Positions 41,878 through 51,282 of a stretch of DNA of 64,000 bases are shown here, piece by piece (positions within the stretch are counted from its first letter, which is position 1; each line of letters opens with the position of its first letter). The position numbers were made by a program, and so were the translations under genes. The stretch spans positions 515,501 to 579,500 of the forward strand of contig QXJR01000010.1 of assembly GCA_020975725.1 (NCBI GenBank). The letters are read 5' to 3'. This stretch comes from Picocystis sp. L7. Its lineage: Eukaryota; Chlorophyta; Picocystophyceae; Picocystales; Picocystaceae. The notes under the pieces are model-generated. The model searched no databases. It was not told the DNA's origin and was given only the letters and a program-made list of their open reading frames with translations.

Positions 41878-43091
41878 GCCGGCGTGGAATACAGTTTTCC
41901 CTTTTTCTGCCTTGGACCGAAAGGGACTCCGCCTCCTGTCCAGGAGAAGAACACGTCGCCATAGCTTCGTCGCTTCCAGTCGCGTCATCCGTGCCTACGA
42001 TCCAAGCGAAGACAACGCGAAAGACGATGCCACCTCGGCTCCAACGGATCGACACGCTCACGTGCTTGCAATCGAACGTGTGCATCGGGACGAGGGGATA
42101 GGATTCGGAGAAGACACGTCCCAGTCAGGTCGACGACACCAAGCTGCACAACCGCAGCATTCGACGAATTGGGAAAGAGAAGCGCCCCAGAACCTCCTTG
42201 GGATGACATGAACTTGCAAAACTCGGCTTCCTCCTTCGAACACCTGTCCCTCTTCCAGGAAGGTGGAAGCTTCTCGATTCCGTCCCCACCAACGCCTGGG
42301 CGCGCACACGAACGATGATTCCTGGATACGGCCAACGTCGACACGTGCGTTTCTGGCAGTCCATCTCGTGCAGGAGGATCCATCCAATGAATGAGGAACA
42401 CGTGCGCCTGTCCACCCACCTATATTGTTGGCTGGAGGACTCGCAGTCGAACGGGGATGAAAGTTTGCGTATCCATCGCATACGTAGCTGGGGAAAGCTG
42501 CAGTGCTGGCAGCAAGATAACGATGCCCTGGTGATGCATGAATTAATTTTTCGCGCAGGCACTGTCAACTGACCATGTCGACCAAGGCATCACATCGAAC
42601 CATCGTGCAGTTGTCGCCAACAACCAGCAACATCCGTATCTGGAATGCAACATCAAAGTCTTGGGAGCTTGCACGGGCAGGTGCGTTGTCAGAGTGAACA
42701 CGAGATCAGCAACGGCGACTGGGAGTGAAAAGCGTGCGGTGTCGGTCCTGCGGTTGGCAGAAAACTCCAACTGCAGTGGGTTGGTTGTTTGTTTTGCCTT
42801 CAGGACAACTCTTACCATCGAACTTTGCTATGTTTGTTTGAAGACTGCACGCAGGCAAGCGAGCGCGTCGCAAGGGAAGAATGGCTTGTCTTGCACCGGG
42901 CGCTTGCGCTGCATCAGAGAAGAAACCACCTGGCCGCGCTTGGATTCGGGTCACCAGGACGGGCGCACTTCCCTTTTCCCGATTGATGCAGCAACTGCAC
43001 CGTATGTTTTGTCCATCGTGTTTCGGCACACGGAACAAGTTCTTCCAGGGATGCAAGGGTAGGGTGATTTCCAACGCGCTGCATGGAGTTT
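41878..43091. other. Convergent 3' intergenic region, peroxiredoxin and MYND gene
   Basis: About 1.2 kb between converging stops, holding only short frames without family resemblance on either strand. This is the longest convergent gap in the window. An unrecognised non-coding RNA or small gene cannot be excluded. Confidence 0.4.
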
Positions 43092-43700
43092 TCAGTCCCG
43101 GTCGCATCCGCATTCCAACCTGTGTCGTTGCGTCCAGTGTCGTTTCTGGCAAGCAGCGGAGCAGTATCGCGCGACTTTGCACTTGCTGCATCGGAACCTG
43201 GTTCCAGACCAGCCGCACTCTGCGCAGGTGCCGGTTGGATTGGCTTGAGCCACGTACTTTTTGGTTTCAGCTTCCAGCTTGGCCTTTCGTTCTTCTTCGG
43301 AGGGGTTCATTCGTGCCCTGTTTTCAGCGATGGCAAGGTTCTGCTTTCGTATCCTTTCCTCCGCTTTTTTCTTGGCCACGTAGGACGCTTCTTCTTCGTC
43401 CATCCGGTACGCGTGGGCTTCCTTGGCTCTTGGGAACACGAACCCGTCCTCTTTCCCCGTTGCGTCCCTTCTTTCTGCTCCTCGTTCCAGACCCACGTCG
43501 TTTTCGATTCCACCCTCCTTGTTGCCGAACATGAGCTCCGTTTTCTCCTGGCAGTACGCCATGATTTCTCGTATCGTGGGTTCTCGTCCAGGTTGGCTGG
43601 TCGGCACGTCGTGCATCCGCATCCTCCTCCTTTCTTCTTTCCTCGTGGCGCGTATCCTGGCCTCCAGCCTCCACCGATCTTCCAGGGACAGCTCTTCCAT
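43092..43700 (-). CDS. MYND zinc-finger protein, otherwise unknown
   Basis: The 202-aa protein ends in a complete MYND finger (CAECGWSG, CSKCKVARYC, CSAACQKRHW, HRLEC) at about residues 161-199, a protein-protein interaction module. The preceding region is highly charged (SLEDRWRLEARIRATRKEER and KKKAEERIRKQNLAIAENRA) and likely helical. MYND proteins of this simple architecture are common in algae and their partners are mostly unknown. ATG 43700 is preferred. The frame continues upstream as an uninformative Arg/Pro-rich sequence over the shared promoter with the ALY/LIN9 gene. Confidence 0.8.
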   Translation of the reverse strand: MEELSLEDRWRLEARIRATRKEERRRMRMHDVPTSQPGREPTIREIMAYCQEKTELMFGNKEGGIENDVGLERGAERRDATGKEDGFVFPRAKEAHAYRMDEEEASYVAKKKAEERIRKQNLAIAENRARMNPSEEERKAKLEAETKKYVAQANPTGTCAECGWSGTRFRCSKCKVARYCSAACQKRHWTQRHRLECGCDRD

Positions 43701-44256
43701 CTTCCAGGACCTCCTTATAACGCAGATTCTTTCCAGCACGCTTGCTTTCCTTCGTCGAAGGTGCGCGTGTCGCTTCGCCTTCCCCGTTCGAATCACGGAA
43801 AAATGCACTCGTTTGGGGACCTGGTTCGCAGAAAGGGGGGTAAGCAGGGAACCCAGAAGGGGGGCATTGGAAGGGGGTGGATCCTCCACCCCTTCTCCCG
43901 CCAGGGACCCCGCTCGGTCGTGGACAGCAAGGATCGACGGTCCTTTCGGTCTTCGAGGAGGTCGAACCCATCCCTCCCTTCTCTCCCAACCCCTCGGATC
44001 CGGGTGGGGCTGCCCTGGGAAAAGGGGGGAAAGAGTCCGCTCCCCGGGTTCTCGGACGGGTTCCCTCGGAGGGACCAAAGCACGCCCCAGCACGGATCCG
44101 TCCCCCACAAATGCTCTCAAACGAGCTGTTGGTTCGTCCATCACAAAACGACATGTCCGCGACCGCACGCGCGCCACGTGCGGCGGCGCCTCCGAAGCGC
44201 TTCTCGCCCAGCGACGGGACGGGAGGCGGCGTGGGAACGAGCCAGGTGCGTGAAAC

Positions 44257-46737
44257 ATGGATCCGACGGGCGACGAAGCGAACGAAACGGCGGCTGACAC
44301 GTGCACGCAGAAAGGGGACGGAAAAGTCGCGCGATTGGGTCCGAAGTGGAGCGAAGGAGACGTGAACGCGTTCTTCGAAGCGTTCATGGCGCATGGAATG
44401 GACTGGAAAAAAGTGGCGGAATGCGTGCCTGGTCGGACCGAAGGGATGTGCGAAGCTTTGTATCGATGCAACAAAGCCTACCTGTCGTTGCCCAAAGGGG
44501 CCATGTCTGCCTTGGGACTCACGGCCTTGATGCAAGACAGGTACGATGACATGGAAGAAAAAGACCAAAGCGAAAGGAGCTACCAAACCCAAGACAGCCG
44601 AAAAACGCCGGACTTTCAACCTGGACAAATGAACCTGACCAAAGGGAAGCGAACGCCGAGGAGGCCGTCGCTGGTGGCGTCCCTCGCGGCGCTGGGAAGA
44701 GCCGCTGCCAGCGTGTCCAAGTCGCAGCCGGACAAGGACAAGGTCAAGGCATCTCCAGGAGCACCTGCCAGCTCGGGAAAAGCGCGTGCAACGCCCTCCT
44801 CCACCAGGCCGCTCTCCCACGCCAAAAGAAAACGTCAACTTTTCAAAGACGTGGAAGAGAACGAGGAAGTGTCCGACGGGTTGGATGCGCTCATGGCCTT
44901 GGCGGAGGCAACGCAGATCGAATCACAGAAAAACGAAGACGAAAAGAAAAAGAGAACCAACAAGAAGAAGAGGAGGAAGGCAGGGTCATCCGAGGCAGAC
45001 GAGACTGGAGCCGACAGCGAAATGTCCAACTGGAATGTTTCCTTCGGGTCCCCGGAATCCAAACGACGTACAAGGAAGTCACTTCCCCTGAAAGTGCCCA
45101 CGTTGAGTTCGCCAGACATGAAGCAGCTGCTTCCCCAGCTTCTGGCCGCAAGGGAAGGCACGCGAGGAAAGCTGACATTCGGTGAGCCGATGCACTGGAT
45201 TGGAGGAAGGTTTGGGGGGGAAGCCAAGCTGCGACATGCGTTCTCTTCTCAAAGGTTTCATCGTTGGTGCATTGCCGAGTGGTTTTATGGTGCCCTGGAT
45301 CGTCCATGGTTCCAACGGAACGAGTTGAAGGAGTTTCTGTCGCACATTGGCATATCGCATGTGAAGAGGCTGACAAGGACCGAGTGGGGGATGGTCCGGG
45401 CGAGCCTCGGGAAGCCAAGGAGGTTGAGTTTGCGGTTCCTAGAAGAGGAGCGCATGAAGTTGGAAGCCTACAGGGAAGCAGTGCGAGACATGCATGCGAG
45501 GATCAGGTCTTACGGAGGGGCAAAGCTGATTATGCCCGCCCTGCCTGCACCCCTACCCCCGCCTCTGTCAGTAGGCCAGCGCGTCACAGCCATCCATCCT
45601 AAAAATAGGCAGATATACGATGGGTCCATCCTGACGATCGATCGCACGAAGTTTCGGGTCCAGTTCGATCGGCCAGAGCTGGGAGTGGAACTCCTGAAGG
45701 ACACGGACGCCATGCCGATGGAGCATGTGCGTCCTATATCCTGTGCAGAGCTGCCTCGCACCAGTGACATGTTCCTTGCACCAAGTGCCATGGCCTTTGC
45801 AAAGAGGGCAAGGCAGGTGTACGGCGCTGACACCCCTCAGACAGCTGCCGCGATGGCCGCTGCAACCGCGGCGGCCGTGGTCTCGGGTCAACTTCCAGGG
45901 TCTCCACGCTCGGTAACTGCAGCAGTCGCACAAGTGGCGCACATGCAAGCACAAGAGGCAGATGTGCGGGCAATGGTCGAGCTCCAACGTGCACTTGACA
46001 AAAAGGATGCCATGCTGGAGGAACTGCGGTCTTTGAACTGGGAGGCTGCTTCCGGGGCCATGAACGGAAGTTCAGAGTACTGCCAGCAAGCCTGTGCCAG
46101 GATCGTGGATGCCATGGCCGAGCATAACAAGGTGATCCTGCAGTGTCGTTCAAGATTGCAGGAGAGGAGCAAGTATCACGAGAACTTCATCCATCAGCTG
46201 AGGAAGCTCCTCGGACCTCAGGTCGCCAGCCCCACGTCCGCGGCTGCAGCGGCGGCCGCCGCCGCAGCTGCAGCGGAAGCTTCGAGCTTCCCGGAGGACA
46301 GTACCAGCCGTAGGCAGCACTTGTTGGAGATAATTGGGCGTACGGCTAAGACGATGGTTGAGGCGACGCTCTACTTCACCGCGGTCGCAAAGTCAGACGT
46401 GGAAATGGAGGGTGCTGAGGAAGCCAAAAAGCTTGCCACCAGCGAGAGGATAGACCTACAGGAGCAGCAACTTCTGGACCCTCTTTCCACCATCCAAAGC
46501 AAGCATCACCGGGGCGTTGTGGAAACCAAATACGTGGTGGAATTATTGTCTTCCTGCATCGCAGGCATTTTGATTATTCAGAGCTGTGCAGAGGGGTACA
46601 TTCCCTACGGGGACATCGGTCCTTCTTTGGACGCGATGCTTCGAGCTCTACGGCCTCGATCCACCCAGAACAATAGCCTGTACGCAGACATTGCCAACAG
46701 CATGGGCAAGATCAAGTCCCTTCTTGGTACCGCTTGA
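44257..46737 (+). CDS. ALY: LIN9/ALWAYS EARLY homologue (SANT plus DIRP)
   Basis: Component of the MuvB/DREAM-type complex that controls cell-cycle genes. Plant ALY proteins have a SANT domain that animal LIN9 lacks. The 826-aa protein has a SANT/Myb-like domain at about residues 27-75 (GPKWSEGDVNAFFEAFMAHG, DWKKVAECVPGRT) and a Lys/Ser-rich linker with probable nuclear-localisation clusters. A DIRP domain (RWCIAEWFYGALDRPWF, ELKEFLSHIGISHVKRLTR) lies at about residues 335-385, then a Tudor-like stretch (VGQRVTAIHPKNRQIYDG). The C-terminal helices include an Ala run encoded by GCN repeats near 46240-46275. ATG 44257 is the first in frame. This architecture supports a green-lineage genome. Confidence 0.92.
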   Translation: MDPTGDEANETAADTCTQKGDGKVARLGPKWSEGDVNAFFEAFMAHGMDWKKVAECVPGRTEGMCEALYRCNKAYLSLPKGAMSALGLTALMQDRYDDMEEKDQSERSYQTQDSRKTPDFQPGQMNLTKGKRTPRRPSLVASLAALGRAAASVSKSQPDKDKVKASPGAPASSGKARATPSSTRPLSHAKRKRQLFKDVEENEEVSDGLDALMALAEATQIESQKNEDEKKKRTNKKKRRKAGSSEADETGADSEMSNWNVSFGSPESKRRTRKSLPLKVPTLSSPDMKQLLPQLLAAREGTRGKLTFGEPMHWIGGRFGGEAKLRHAFSSQRFHRWCIAEWFYGALDRPWFQRNELKEFLSHIGISHVKRLTRTEWGMVRASLGKPRRLSLRFLEEERMKLEAYREAVRDMHARIRSYGGAKLIMPALPAPLPPPLSVGQRVTAIHPKNRQIYDGSILTIDRTKFRVQFDRPELGVELLKDTDAMPMEHVRPISCAELPRTSDMFLAPSAMAFAKRARQVYGADTPQTAAAMAAATAAAVVSGQLPGSPRSVTAAVAQVAHMQAQEADVRAMVELQRALDKKDAMLEELRSLNWEAASGAMNGSSEYCQQACARIVDAMAEHNKVILQCRSRLQERSKYHENFIHQLRKLLGPQVASPTSAAAAAAAAAAAAEASSFPEDSTSRRQHLLEIIGRTAKTMVEATLYFTAVAKSDVEMEGAEEAKKLATSERIDLQEQQLLDPLSTIQSKHHRGVVETKYVVELLSSCIAGILIIQSCAEGYIPYGDIGPSLDAMLRALRPRSTQNNSLYADIANSMGKIKSLLGTA

Positions 46738-47319
46738 CGCGGCCCATCTTCCCTCGAAAGGGACATCAACAAAATAAAAGCAACTGCATCGTCCACGACG
46801 CGTGTTGTCGAATCACTACTTCTCTTCTCACGCATGGACGCCTTTTTTCTCTGTGTTTCTTGGAGATTCTGCGCTCGCATGGATTCGCATTCGCCCTTTA
46901 CGTGGGAAAGGTCGAGCCGGTTTCTCCACGGCACGATGTTTTCATTCCTTCCTTCGTCCACGGGACCGGTCCTTCCGTCCTCCTCGCATCGCATGCTCCC
47001 CTCCGTTCTCGGTGCGCTTCCATTCCCGCGCACCCTGCGGTCTTTCTTGGTCTTGGTTGTTTCCCTCCCCTCCCCTTTCCCTTCTTCCGGGTTCCCATCG
47101 TCTCGGAGAGGAGATTTGGAGGGTGGGGATGGGCAACGCCATGGGACTTGTCCCATGCGCACGGTCACTTCCACCCTCTCTTCCTTGGATGGTCCATTCC
47201 CATCCCTTCCATGCGCAACAAGTGCAACGGCCTGGCATGGCCTCCTCCTCCGCCACCTGCGCCTACGCCAGGCGGTTCGAAGAGGCAGGGACGACGCGAA
47301 CGTGTCCCTGGAGACGGAT
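46738..47319. other. Convergent 3' intergenic region, ALY and Nudix
   Basis: About 580 bp with no supported frame. An A/T-rich patch with AATAAAAG just after the ALY stop (about 46770) could serve 3'-end formation. Confidence 0.4.
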
Positions 47320-48027
47320 TCACGTGCACTCGGACGTGTTGGTGCCGTTCGTGCGCGCTTCTTCGCCTTCTCCTTCCGGTGGCTTCCAGCACGTCTTGGC
47401 CGCGGGAGGCGTGCCATTCGTCTGCAGGTCTGGCGGATGCTTCTCCCACCTTTCCTTCCACGCCAGGAGGGCTTGGCGCATCCACTCGTGCTTGAGCACG
47501 TCCATGGCGCGTTCCAGGTCGCACCACACGCGACGTCGCATGTCTTGTTCCGGCCAGGCTTCCTTGACGTCCACCACGTGACAGGCGTACATGTGGGCCA
47601 AGCAGCTGCCTGGACCTTCCTCCACTTCGGGACGCGCCTTGCCGAGCTTGTTGCGGTACAGGAACGTGCCCAGCGGCTCGAATCGATCGCCGAGCACGCC
47701 GGCTTCTTCCCAGGTCTCTCGCTGGGCCGCTTCCACCACGCTTTCGTCGCTCTCCCAGCCGCCTTTGGGCAGCACCAGGCCTTCTCCGCGCCGGCTGGTG
47801 ACCAGGAGCACCTGCACGTGCCGCGACGCGCCTTTTTCGTCGCGTTCCCATCTTCCTCCTCCCGCTTTCGCCATCCCACCTCTCGCCAAGGTTCCATCCC
47901 TTCCCGCGTCCGCTTCCACCAGGCGCCAAGGGACGCTTCCGGCCAGCAGCCGCCTTCCCTGTTCGTCGTACCGTTGCAGGTCCCTTCCTTCCCGCGCGAA
48001 CATGTCCGTTCCACGTGCTTCGGACAT
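47320..48027 (-). CDS. Nudix hydrolase (diphosphoinositol-polyphosphate type possible)
   Basis: Nudix enzymes cleave a phosphate from nucleoside diphosphates linked to another moiety. The 235-aa protein has a perfect Nudix box at about residues 89-111: starting at the first Gly of LPKGGWES, the spacing is Gly-x5-Glu-x7-Arg-Glu-x2-Glu-Glu-x-Gly. It is preceded by HVQVLLVTSRRGEGLVLPKGG, the pattern of the DIPP/NUDT3-like branch that acts on inositol pyrophosphates or dinucleoside polyphosphates. Plant NUDT12/13/16-type enzymes look similar. ATG 48027 is chosen because further upstream the frame runs through a CCAACA repeat. Confidence 0.88.
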   Translation of the reverse strand: MSEARGTDMFAREGRDLQRYDEQGRRLLAGSVPWRLVEADAGRDGTLARGGMAKAGGGRWERDEKGASRHVQVLLVTSRRGEGLVLPKGGWESDESVVEAAQRETWEEAGVLGDRFEPLGTFLYRNKLGKARPEVEEGPGSCLAHMYACHVVDVKEAWPEQDMRRRVWCDLERAMDVLKHEWMRQALLAWKERWEKHPPDLQTNGTPPAAKTCWKPPEGEGEEARTNGTNTSECT

Positions 48028-48085
48028 GCCGCGAACACGTGCACGTGCAAAGGAGGTCCGACACACACGCACGTCTTTCCCAACG

Positions 48086-48287
48086 CGCCAACCCCAAACA
48101 CACCAACCCAAAGAGACACAAACCCAAACACAAACCCAACCACACCAACACCAAACACACCAACACCAACACCAAACACACCAACACCAACACCAACACC
48201 AACACCAACACCAACACCAACACCAAACACACCAACACCAACACCAAACACACCAACACCAAACACACACAAACCCAAAGAGACACA
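48086..48287. repeat. CCAACA / CCAAACA simple repeat with duplicated edges
   Basis: About 200 bp of CCAACA and CCAAACAC units on the plus strand, immediately upstream of the Nudix gene. The sequence CCCAAAGAGACACA occurs at both edges (48107-48120 and 48274-48287), so the array may have grown by duplication of a longer unit. Reading the array gives artificial Val/Gly/Cys- or Thr/Asn/His-rich ORFs. Confidence 0.9.
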
Positions 48288-51282
48288 AGCAGTTTCGTCG
48301 TAGCAGGAGGTAGGTCGGCACGAAAGGGGAAGGTCAGGGGGACAGTGGCAGGGTCGCTCGGGCAAGAAAGGAGGAAAGAGGGGGTTGTGGAACGGGACAC
48401 GTCAGTAAACCAAGGACGATGTTTTGTTTCTACCCCACCCGACATCCGCGACGAGGGGCCGAGACCAAGGATGCCTCTTCGCAGATGGAGCGAGGAATCA
48501 AACCCGACGTGCATCCTTCCCCCAATCTTCAACTCCCTCCAACCGTACTTGACTCTATCCATCTCTCTCGATTGACCTCGGAAGGGGCTTACTTGGAAGG
48601 AACGGTCGGCGTCTTGCTGTCAAAAGGGAGGGAATAGGTCCCCACCGTTGGTTGAATATGGGAAAGAGATTCTCCGAAGCCAAGGCAAGGTGGGCGCATT
48701 CGTGCGCCTTATCCCAAATGGTGGGCAAACGGCTTCAAAACTTCGAGGGTAGAGGATGGAAAGGATGGGCCGCAATGGAGTCAAAGTTCGTAGGCTGGGG
48801 TTCATTGTGCACTCGGAGGAAGCCGTTCCCATCCAATTGTTTTGAATGCCTCCAAGACGAGGCCTTTTGCCAATTGAGGTATGATGTGCCGTTCTCACAC
48901 CGTGGAGATTGGGGAGGAAAAGGAAAGAAAAAAGGGAATAGTAGAGCATTTTTCAAGTCCAAAGGCGTTGGTGACTTACAATCCCGAATTGTTTGTGGGA
49001 CTCACGACGAAAGGAGAGGACGCTATCTTCAAACACATTGTAGACACGGCTTCTAGCGTACGTGTTCTCAAAGGTGTTTGTGGGCATCAACAAGGATTGG
49101 CTTTCTAGACAAATAATTCAAGGCCCGTTGTTCTAGTTTTCGCTTCCACACCCATGGCAACATGTTCGCGAGAATCTTTCGTCCCATGCGAAAGTATGGA
49201 AATATACTCCAAAGGAGCAGGGCTACTATACGCACATACATGTGGTAGATTTGGCATTGCGCTCGCCCACTCGAACACCATGGTTTGCATCTGCCAAAGA
49301 TGCTCCATGCCACTCGCGCACCCTCCATAGCCCCATCCTTCCTCGATCACCCCTTCCGTGTACAACATCAATCCGTGCGCATTGCTATTCCTTGTTGGGC
49401 ATCAGGTGGGGTTCGTTTCGAATCTTCTCTTGTCTTGACCGATACGCTTGCGGAAAGTACCACACGACGATGCATTCACGTACCTACAAACTTGTCACCA
49501 CGTAGGCCTTCTACCCTCATGACAAGTTGTAATTCTATCGACATATACTCGCCAACAAGCAACTCATCGGACGGTTAGAAGCAGGGTGAAAAAGGTGGCA
49601 TTACTCTCTCGCTTTGAATTCGTCCGTCCTAGGAGCAAGAGGAAAATAAGGATCGACGCCTTTGTGCGGTGAAGCAATCGCATGAGCCAAGCATGAAATG
49701 GAGTTAAGTTGTGGGAGAGATGAAACGAAGAATCAACGAGCAACTACGAGACGACAAAGACAACGTCGTGCAAAAAACAAACGTGAATGTGTGCTCATTT
49801 CAAGGGAGAGGAAGGAGTCGTGGATGCATGGATGCCTTTGGCAGAGCCAAGTCACGGGTACTACACAAGAGTATATGAATCATTTGCAATGATGTTGTCA
49901 CCCCTCGTGCTTGTTGATGGGACGAAAGAATAAGACGCAAACGAAGCTTTCGTGTGCCGTGTGCTTGACACACCGCGAGTACCCAAAGATTCGTTTGAAT
50001 TGCAACAAGGCAATGGGTTGTGACTTTACATACATCCCTCAAAAGAATATGCTACCTTTTCGAACGTGAAAGCACTCGCGTAATTCGCAACGAATTCTCT
50101 TTCTTGGGTATCCACAAGTAGATGCGACGGACCAAGAATTCTGGAGGGGGTGCGGCTATCTGCCTCCTCCATTTATCGAATTGGTTTGGAAGGGATACGG
50201 CATTTGGCGCACAAAAAGCGCCGATTCCAACGAATGGATGAAACTTGTGAACAATGTATCATGTGCATTGGAAGATCTCTTGATCGGATACGTTCGTCAA
50301 GTCGGGTTCGCATGCAACGCAAGGAACGCTTGTGCTTCGTCTCAAAGTCGGGATTCTTCTTTCCACCATGGTGGACGTGATCGAGGTACGCATCAAGTAA
50401 ATATCCCGGGTAGAAACATGTGTTTGGTCGACGCGCATCATTGTGGCGGTACATATTTGGTCCCACGCATGACTTTGCCAGATACCGTTCCTCCAAGCGA
50501 GCCTTGCATGTCAATACAACACAACCGAGCACGCAATTGACGGTTCACCATGACCATTCTGCACCGAGGACGGTCGAAAGACGAACCCTCAACGGTCCCT
50601 CTTCGGTGCCCAACCCAGGACCATGTCCTCGTCAATCTCTGTTTCGTGAAAGCGCCCTCTTCCCGATCTGATCCGAAAGAGATGGCTCTTTCGTGCATGA
50701 CGCGCAGAGGATCGGCCCCGGTGAACTTTTCGCTTAACTCGAGGATTCGGTCCACTCCCTCCCTGGAACCTCCGCCGCCACGTTGGGGTTAACCATCCGC
50801 TTATCTCCAGTTCATTCGAACCTTCCTCCTCTGTTCGTCTTAGGGGCAGCGTCACTTAACCCAGGGTTAATCCTGGATTTAACCGTGGGGGATCGACTCG
50901 GCACCATTTTTCAGTTCGACACGCCTTCGCAACGCGCACTTTTGGAGCGCCTCGGACCGCTGTTTTTTTGAGCATCCGACGGACGAGGATCCCGTCCATC
51001 TCTTCCCGGATCTCCTGGTTTCACAGGGGAGCCCTTGGATCGCAGTCGGAGCGGTTCCGAAGTCTTGGGAACGCTCCCAGGACCAGCTCTTCAGGAACTA
51101 GGTTGGAACAGCTGCACCACGTGGTGTGGGGCGGTTGTGAACGCCCCCATACCTGGTGACACGTCAACAGGGATCTCCCGGGATCCACAGGTGGATCTAG
51201 AAGGCATTGTCCGAGTTGGATTGTCGTCTATCTTGCGAGCGTGCTGGTTGAAGGGTCACGCGCCGGAGTGGTGACACAAGAC
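48288..51282. other. Gene-free island between Nudix and eRF3
   Basis: About 3 kb. From 48640 to 50560 there are many short interrupted frames with protein-like texture. Examples are a plus frame at 48881-49108, a Cys-containing plus frame near 49935-50068 (CAVCLTHREY followed by further Cys) and 119-aa frames on both strands at 50173-50540. They fit eroded repeat DNA, but no family, terminal repeat or target-site duplication is recognised. From 50700 on the sequence becomes promoter-like, with CTTAAC at 50733, GGTTAACC at 50787-50794 and a CACCACGTGGTG palindrome at 51115-51126, all upstream of eRF3. Confidence 0.45.

Noticed and set aside
46240-46275. GCN-rich run as a possible microsatellite
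   Set aside because: It encodes an alanine run inside the ALY/LIN9 gene and is interrupted by mixed codons, so it is ordinary coding sequence.
48028-48365. Val/Gly/Cys-rich upstream extension of the Nudix frame and Thr/Asn/His-rich frames on the other strand
   Set aside because: Direct translations of the CCAACA simple repeat.
50173-50540. Overlapping 119-aa frames on both strands
   Set aside because: Neither resembles a known family and both lie in an island of broken frames, so neither is called as a gene.
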